Origin: Candidatus Pacearchaeota archaeon
GTDB taxonomy: Archaea > Nanobdellota > Nanobdellia > Pacearchaeales > GW2011-AR1
DNA: 9,198 nucleotides
Direction of reading: 5' to 3'
NCBI GenBank assembly: GCA_002688335.1
Contig: NZCQ01000063.1
Span: 1-9,198, forward strand
Part shown: piece after piece, positions 6,134 through 9,198 of the stretch
Position numbering within the stretch: the stretch's first letter is position 1
How the letters are laid out: each line of letters opens with the position of its first letter
Translations under genes and position numbers: made by a program
The notes under the pieces: model-generated
Told to the model about the DNA's origin: nothing
What the model saw: only the letters and a program-made list of their open reading frames with translations
Databases searched by the model: none

Positions 6134-6426
6134 TTTATTTTCTCAGATATCTCATTTAATTTACCACCAACAGAATCAAACTTGTTATTTACTTCAATTC
6201 TAAATTTATCAATATCGTGTTTCATCTTCATAAAACCAAGAGAAACACTCTTATCAATAGAAAAAACCTTCCTCCATAATAATAATTCCGAACCAAAAAC
6301 CGCTATTCCGATAGATATAATTGCTCCGATCAGAGTAGGTGAACCATGAAGAAGCCATAAGGAGGTTCCTAAGATTATTGCTAAAAAAATAAAGAACACA
6401 ATATCTTCAAATTTCAGTCTTACCAT
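6130..6426 (-). CDS. Two-helix coiled-coil membrane protein with microprotein-like first helix, 98 aa
   Basis: Helix 1 (about residues 7-26) begins with LKFEDIVFFIF, which fits the motif of the free-standing microproteins copies A to C. Helix 2 spans about 30-52. A charged helix from about 62 to 98 (KMKHDIDKFRIEVNNKFD and onwards) is a likely cytoplasmic coiled coil. The short LLHGSPT loop between the helices resembles a segment I recall from DPANN small membrane proteins. The ATG overlaps the end of the 34-aa microgene by 7 bp, and its stop overlaps the hydrolase start (ATGA). AGGGGAA about 8 nt before the ATG may serve as Shine-Dalgarno sequence. Function unknown. Confidence 0.75.
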   Translation of the reverse strand: MVRLKFEDIVFFIFLAIILGTSLWLLHGSPTLIGAIISIGIAVFGSELLLWRKVFSIDKSVSLGFMKMKHDIDKFRIEVNNKFDSVGGKLNEISEKIK

Positions 6427-6524
6427 ATCGTTCCCCTAAATAAGGAATAAATAGATAGTCCCAATAATAAAATTATTATTATCCAGAAAAATATCTCTCC
6501 CAAATTTAATTTATCTTTTTTCAT
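6420..6524 (-). CDS. One-helix membrane microprotein, 34 aa (family copy C)
   Basis: The gene fills what would otherwise be a gap between the peptidase and the 98-aa gene. It starts in an ATGA overlap with the peptidase stop and ends with a TAA that overlaps the next ATG by 7 bp. A GGAGG sequence about 10 nt upstream of its ATG is a plausible Shine-Dalgarno sequence. The protein has a basic start, the motif LNLGEIFFWII, a single hydrophobic helix to about residue 24, and a tail ending FRGTIW. Both overlaps plus the shared motif argue strongly that it is translated. Function unknown; a role as small partner of the 98-aa membrane protein is inference. Confidence 0.7.
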   Translation of the reverse strand: MKKDKLNLGEIFFWIIIILLLGLSIYSLFRGTIW

Positions 6525-7153
6525 TTTTTCTTATCCTCCACATCAACTATCCTATACATATCTCCTTCAACTAAAACATACTGAGTATCTGTTAACAATA
6601 TTATCTTATTACCTTCAACATAAGAATTCTCAATTCTTTCGTCTAAGTAAACATTTCTAAACTTCTCACTACCCCAATGAGGAAGAATAATGAAATCCAC
6701 TAAATTAAATGCATTGAATGTTTTTAATTCTTCAACAAGGTTATCCAGTTCTATTCTTCTAATAATCTCAATATCTGGAGCAGCAACTACTGAGCCAGCA
6801 CTGGATCCAATATAAATTCCTCCGTTATCGATAAATTTCTTAGCAAACTTATCAAAACCAGATTTTCTCGATTGCAACAACAAATAAAACGAGTTGCCAC
6901 CATGAACATGCAAAACATCAATATCTTTCAGATCTCCTTCTATTTGCTCATAAGTTTTACCAGTTACAGTATAGTCAAACAAATCAAATCCCGCATCACC
7001 CATTGCAGCCCTACTTGTAACCAACCAATCCAAATTAGGACCTTCAGTTTCAGAAGCAGTTGTAACAAATGCGGTCCTCAAACCCTTTCCTATTTTATTA
7101 GCTATATTCTCTGCCACAAACTTCACACTAGAAGTTAAAAACATTTTTTTCAT
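6521..7153 (-). CDS. Peptidase S51-like (peptidase E / class I amidotransferase fold), 210 aa
   Basis: This is a PepE-type protein. Family marks are HVHGGNSFYLL (82-92), the nucleophile loop IGSSAGSVV (115-123) with likely catalytic Ser118 in G-x-S-A-G, and ILPHW (156-160) with likely catalytic His159. A third acidic residue may be Asp189 in LLTDT, where PepE has Glu. Known S51 enzymes are serine peptidases that cut N-terminal Asp dipeptides or related substrates such as cyanophycin; the substrate here cannot be told. Length is slightly below that of bacterial PepE (about 229 aa). A GGGAG about 10 nt upstream may serve as ribosome binding site, and the start overlaps the winged-helix gene by ATGA. 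An in-frame ATG three codons later is possible. Confidence 0.85.
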   Translation of the reverse strand: MKKMFLTSSVKFVAENIANKIGKGLRTAFVTTASETEGPNLDWLVTSRAAMGDAGFDLFDYTVTGKTYEQIEGDLKDIDVLHVHGGNSFYLLLQSRKSGFDKFAKKFIDNGGIYIGSSAGSVVAAPDIEIIRRIELDNLVEELKTFNAFNLVDFIILPHWGSEKFRNVYLDERIENSYVEGNKIILLTDTQYVLVEGDMYRIVDVEDKKK

Positions 7154-7392
7154 TTTATTAACTCCCTTCCTTTATCAGTCAACCAAACATTCATCAAAAC
7201 AGGCCAGCACTCTCCTGGTGCAATATCTTCCTGATAAATATCAAGCTCAACCAAACTTTCTTTCTCTAAATTTTTGAGAATCTCCTCAGTTTTGTTCTCA
7301 GATTCACTTATATTTTCTGCTAACCTCTTCAATGTAAACTTATCATCTTCTTCTAAAAACTTTATTTCCTTCAATATTTTCACCGATCCCAT
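7150..7392 (-). CDS. Small winged-helix protein, 80 aa
   Basis: The pattern of helix (MGSVKILKEIKFLEEDD), second and third helices (FTLKRLAENISESENKTEEILKNLEKESLVEL) and a wing ending in WLTDKGRELI is that of a single winged-helix domain, common in archaeal DNA-binding regulators. It could also bind RNA or protein. The ATG at 7392 overlaps pheS by 13 bp; an in-frame GTG at 7383 would give the classic 4-bp GTGA overlap and a 77-aa protein, so the start is uncertain. Directly downstream of pheS, it is a candidate regulator of this operon, but that is inference. Its stop overlaps the peptidase start. Confidence 0.7.
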   Translation of the reverse strand: MGSVKILKEIKFLEEDDKFTLKRLAENISESENKTEEILKNLEKESLVELDIYQEDIAPGECWPVLMNVWLTDKGRELIK

Positions 7393-8921
7393 ACTCTTAT
7401 CCCCCTTAATTTATTTAAATCATTTTTATACATATCTCTTAAATCAGTTATCCCAAAAAACTCCATGATAATCCTATCAAATCCAGGACCCCAAGCCAGT
7501 ACTGGAATATGTTTCCCAAAAATAGGAATAGTCACTTCAGGCCTAAACATCCCCGCACCTCCAAGTTCAACCCATTTATTATGAACCGGATGAAACACAT
7601 CAATCTCCAAACTAGGCTCTGTATACGGGAAATATCCCGGCCTTATCCTAATCTTATCATAACCCATCTTCTTAAAGAACTCAATTAAATATCCTAAAAG
7701 CTGCCTAAAATTTACATTCTCATCAACAACTATCCCCTCAGTCTGATTAAACTCGAATCCATGACTCCAGTCAACAGTCTCATTTCTAAAACATTTCCCT
7801 AAAGCAAAATACTTAGCAGGAAATTCCTTTTTTTTAGCAATCTCCATCAAAGTTCTAGCTGACAAACAAGTAGTATGCGTTCTTAAAACAGTCTTCTTAG
7901 CCTCTTCTTCACTCCAATCACTCTGCCATCCCTTACTCCCCTTGATCTTGCCTTCATGAGCCTTCTTAACCCCTTCAACAATCTTGCCATCCGGCAATTT
8001 TCCAATCTTATCAATAAAAAAAGTATCTTGCATTTCCCTAACGGGATGATCTTGAGCTGTAAACAAAGCATCAAAATTCCAAAAACCACTTTGCACTAAC
8101 CTGCCATCCATTTCTTTAAAACCTAAGTCAGTCCAAATTCTCTTAGCATAATCTATCGATTGATTAACAAAATGCCTCTTTCCTCCATTAATCTTTGGAA
8201 CATTTGTCAGAATATCATATCTCCTAAACCTCTTACCTTTCCAAGAATTATTCTTCAACATATTATTTGTCAAACCTTCTACAAGATCAACATCAATCTT
8301 CTCTTTCTGAATCTTCCTCCCTAAATCTGTAACTTCAAACTTAACACTCTTCTTCTCAACAATCTCCACAATATCCCTTCTATTCTTAAGATTCTCAAAA
8401 GCAAATCTTTCCTCATCACTCAAATCATCAACCTTCTTAGGCAAACTTTCAATAAACTTTTCCTCCAGACTATGCTTACTAAATTCCTCAACCTTTCCCA
8501 CCATTATAATATTTCCATTAACTAAATTTATCAAAACTTTTTTCTTCAAAACCCCTAAGCTAGCCTTAAATTCATTATCAGACAATTTAGTAATCTTCTT
8601 ACCATCCCTAAGAGAAACACTCCTCTTCTCAGAAATAAGATTCATAAGCCTCCTCTCAGGCAATCCTTGTTTCAAATACAAAACACCATTAACACCTAAT
8701 TCAACAACCCCTTCAACCTCACTTCTCACAACAACAATCCCCTTATTTGACAAATACTCAAGAGCTCTATGAACACTAACTTCATCCATCCCAGATTTCC
8801 CAACAACACCACTCAAACTACCTTCCCCCAGATACTTAATAACCTTACGTTCATTAGGACTCAAAGATTCAACTAATCTTTCCATATCAGCATTCTTAAC
8901 ACTATCTTTCTTCCTTACCAT
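7380..8921 (-). CDS. pheS: Phenylalanyl-tRNA synthetase alpha subunit (archaeal type)
   Basis: This is the catalytic subunit that activates Phe with ATP and transfers it to tRNA-Phe. At 513 aa it fits the archaeal/eukaryotic form, with about 220 N-terminal residues of winged-helix-like domains (for example SPNERKVIKYLGEGSLSGVVGKSGMDEVSVHRALEYL at 21-57) that contact tRNA. The class II core follows: NFDALFTAQDHPVREMQDTFFI (282-303), RTHTT (347-351), motif 2 CFRNETVDWSHGFEFNQTEG (377-396), ELGGAGMFRPEV (452-463) and motif 3 GPGFDRIIM (478-486). The ATG at 8921 has a TATA box centred about 25 nt upstream and no Shine-Dalgarno sequence, so a leaderless message is likely. It heads the operon. A Phe-rich short frame lies upstream. 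Its stop overlaps the winged-helix gene. Confidence 0.97.
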   Translation of the reverse strand: MVRKKDSVKNADMERLVESLSPNERKVIKYLGEGSLSGVVGKSGMDEVSVHRALEYLSNKGIVVVRSEVEGVVELGVNGVLYLKQGLPERRLMNLISEKRSVSLRDGKKITKLSDNEFKASLGVLKKKVLINLVNGNIIMVGKVEEFSKHSLEEKFIESLPKKVDDLSDEERFAFENLKNRRDIVEIVEKKSVKFEVTDLGRKIQKEKIDVDLVEGLTNNMLKNNSWKGKRFRRYDILTNVPKINGGKRHFVNQSIDYAKRIWTDLGFKEMDGRLVQSGFWNFDALFTAQDHPVREMQDTFFIDKIGKLPDGKIVEGVKKAHEGKIKGSKGWQSDWSEEEAKKTVLRTHTTCLSARTLMEIAKKKEFPAKYFALGKCFRNETVDWSHGFEFNQTEGIVVDENVNFRQLLGYLIEFFKKMGYDKIRIRPGYFPYTEPSLEIDVFHPVHNKWVELGGAGMFRPEVTIPIFGKHIPVLAWGPGFDRIIMEFFGITDLRDMYKNDLNKLRGIRVWDR

Positions 8922-8942
8922 TTTAAACCTTATCTCCCATAT

Positions 8943-8950
8943 TATTTAAA
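8943..8950 (-). promoter_or_regulatory. TATA box of pheS
   Basis: TATTTAAA on the plus strand reads TTTAAATA on the minus strand and is centred 25.5 nt before the pheS ATG. This predicts transcription start at or near the start codon. The same octamer with identical spacing precedes the short Phe-rich frame at 9084. Confidence 0.65.
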
Positions 8951-8980
8951 TTTACAGTTCTTTCTAAATAAAATCTCCCA

Positions 8981-9006
8981 GCAAGCCATTATGTAACATG
9001 ACTCGC
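8981..9006 (-). promoter_or_regulatory. Hairpin right after the Phe-rich leader frame
   Basis: On the minus strand GCGAGTCAT (9006-8998) pairs with ATGGCTTGC (8989-8981): 9 base pairs including two G-U pairs, around an 8-nt loop. It begins at the base after the TAG stop of the leader frame. A U-rich stretch (ATTTTATTT) follows after about 7 nt. It could be an attenuator or terminator in the RNA upstream of pheS. Confidence 0.45.
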
Positions 9007-9084
9007 CTAATCAAAATTAAAAAAGAACCCAAATCCAAAGTTAAAACTAGCAACATTCTCATAGCTATCAGTTTTCTGCTTCAT
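9007..9084 (-). CDS. Phe-rich leader peptide upstream of pheS, 25 aa
   Basis: The frame opens with ATG at 9084 and ends with TAG at 9007. Residues 13-25 read SFNFGFGFFFNFD: 7 of the last 12 residues are Phe (positions 14, 16, 18, 20, 21, 22, 24), six as TTT and one as TTC. A TATA box TATTTAAA is centred 25.5 nt before the ATG, exactly as for pheS, so a leaderless message is expected. A 9-bp hairpin follows directly after the stop. The layout recalls the E. coli pheM leader peptide before pheST, where ribosome stalling at Phe codons controls termination. That such control works here is inference; AT-rich DNA favours TTT codons, and pheS also has a promoter of its own downstream. The overlapping plus-strand frame (8998-9129) is judged a shadow. 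Confidence 0.5.
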   Translation of the reverse strand: MKQKTDSYENVASFNFGFGFFFNFD

Positions 9085-9105
9085 AAAAAAGTCAGAGAAT
9101 TAATT

Positions 9106-9113
9106 TATTTAAA
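9106..9113 (-). promoter_or_regulatory. TATA box of the Phe-rich leader frame
   Basis: TATTTAAA (minus strand TTTAAATA) is identical to the pheS TATA box and lies at the same 25.5-nt distance from its ATG at 9084. It predicts a transcript that starts at the leader ATG and can run on into pheS, about 163 nt downstream. Confidence 0.5.
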
Positions 9114-9151
9114 TCTTTGTATTATTTAGCTTTGTCCGGAATCGATTTTTC

Positions 9152-9192
9152 TACACATACCTATGGGCGGGTGGGTGGGATATTTATGTGTA
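9152..9192. repeat. G-quadruplex motif inside an inverted repeat
   Basis: The plus strand carries GGGCGGGTGGGTGGG at 9165-9179: four G-triplets with single-base loops, the pattern that folds most stably as a parallel quadruplex. It is enclosed by a perfect 8-bp inverted repeat, TACACATA (9152-9159) and TATGTGTA (9185-9192). No gene was found over it. It lies upstream of the leader promoter, and ATATTTATG at 9180-9188 could be a plus-strand TATA box for a gene outside the window. Confidence 0.6.
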
Positions 9193-9198
9193 AGAAAA

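Noticed and set aside
7883..8089. Second minus-strand frame inside pheS
   Set aside because: It lies in another frame over the conserved class II core of pheS and cannot be a separate gene.
8998..9129. Plus-strand frame of 43 codons upstream of pheS
   Set aside because: It covers the Phe-rich leader frame on the opposite strand and has no TATA box at a fitting distance or ribosome site. Its Lys-rich start is just the complement of the TTT codons.
1..9198. CRISPR array, insertion sequence or integrated element
   Set aside because: I saw no regularly spaced direct repeats, no transposase or integrase, and no target-site duplication around the tRNA-Thr gene.

Overview
The window looks like a chromosomal segment of an AT-rich, small-genome archaeon, most plausibly a DPANN lineage (Woesearchaeota/Pacearchaeota-like). 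This is an inference. It rests on archaeal/eukaryotic-type PheS and PheT, a tRNA-Thr with U73 and no encoded CCA, TATA boxes centred about 25-27 nt before start codons (leaderless genes), very tight gene packing, and many tiny membrane proteins. No mobile element, CRISPR array or rRNA was seen.

Layout. 1-490: no convincing gene; several short perfect inverted repeats. 498-2956, plus strand: a 71-aa two-helix membrane protein with the best Shine-Dalgarno of the plus strand; a 107-aa two-helix membrane protein followed by two overlapping microgenes (35 and 28 aa, one helix each); tRNA-Thr(GGU); two soluble unknown proteins of 159 and 163 aa; and a 109-aa two-helix coiled-coil protein overlapping a 32-aa one-helix microgene. 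2987-8921, minus strand: a compact run reading pheS, winged-helix protein, S51-like peptidase, 34-aa microprotein, 98-aa two-helix coiled-coil protein, RBBP9/YdeN-like hydrolase, ProX/YbaK-type tRNA deacylase, pheT, and a 123-aa unknown. From pheS to the deacylase every gene overlaps the next. A 93-nt gap with a perfect palindrome then precedes pheT. 8922-9198: control region of pheS.

The first main discovery lies upstream of pheS. A 25-codon minus-strand reading frame (9084-9007) has 7 Phe codons among its last 12, its own TATA box at the same spacing as the pheS TATA box, and a 9-bp hairpin directly after its stop codon. This resembles the bacterial pheM leader-peptide arrangement and suggests ribosome-sensing control of phenylalanyl-tRNA synthetase in an archaeon.

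The second is a family of microproteins of about 30 aa sharing a helix-entry motif ([IL]-x-[ILF]-x-[DE]-[ILV]-x-F-[WF]-I-[IF]). It occurs three times as free-standing genes (at 1165, 1269 and 6524) and once as the first helix of the larger 98-aa membrane protein. These genes are too short for ordinary gene callers.

How the genes may fit together: the minus-strand cluster joins both subunits of phenylalanyl-tRNA synthetase with a free-standing deacylase that clears mischarged tRNA, a small winged-helix protein and two hydrolases. This looks like a translation-quality and housekeeping operon. The plus-strand genes are mostly small membrane proteins without known function.
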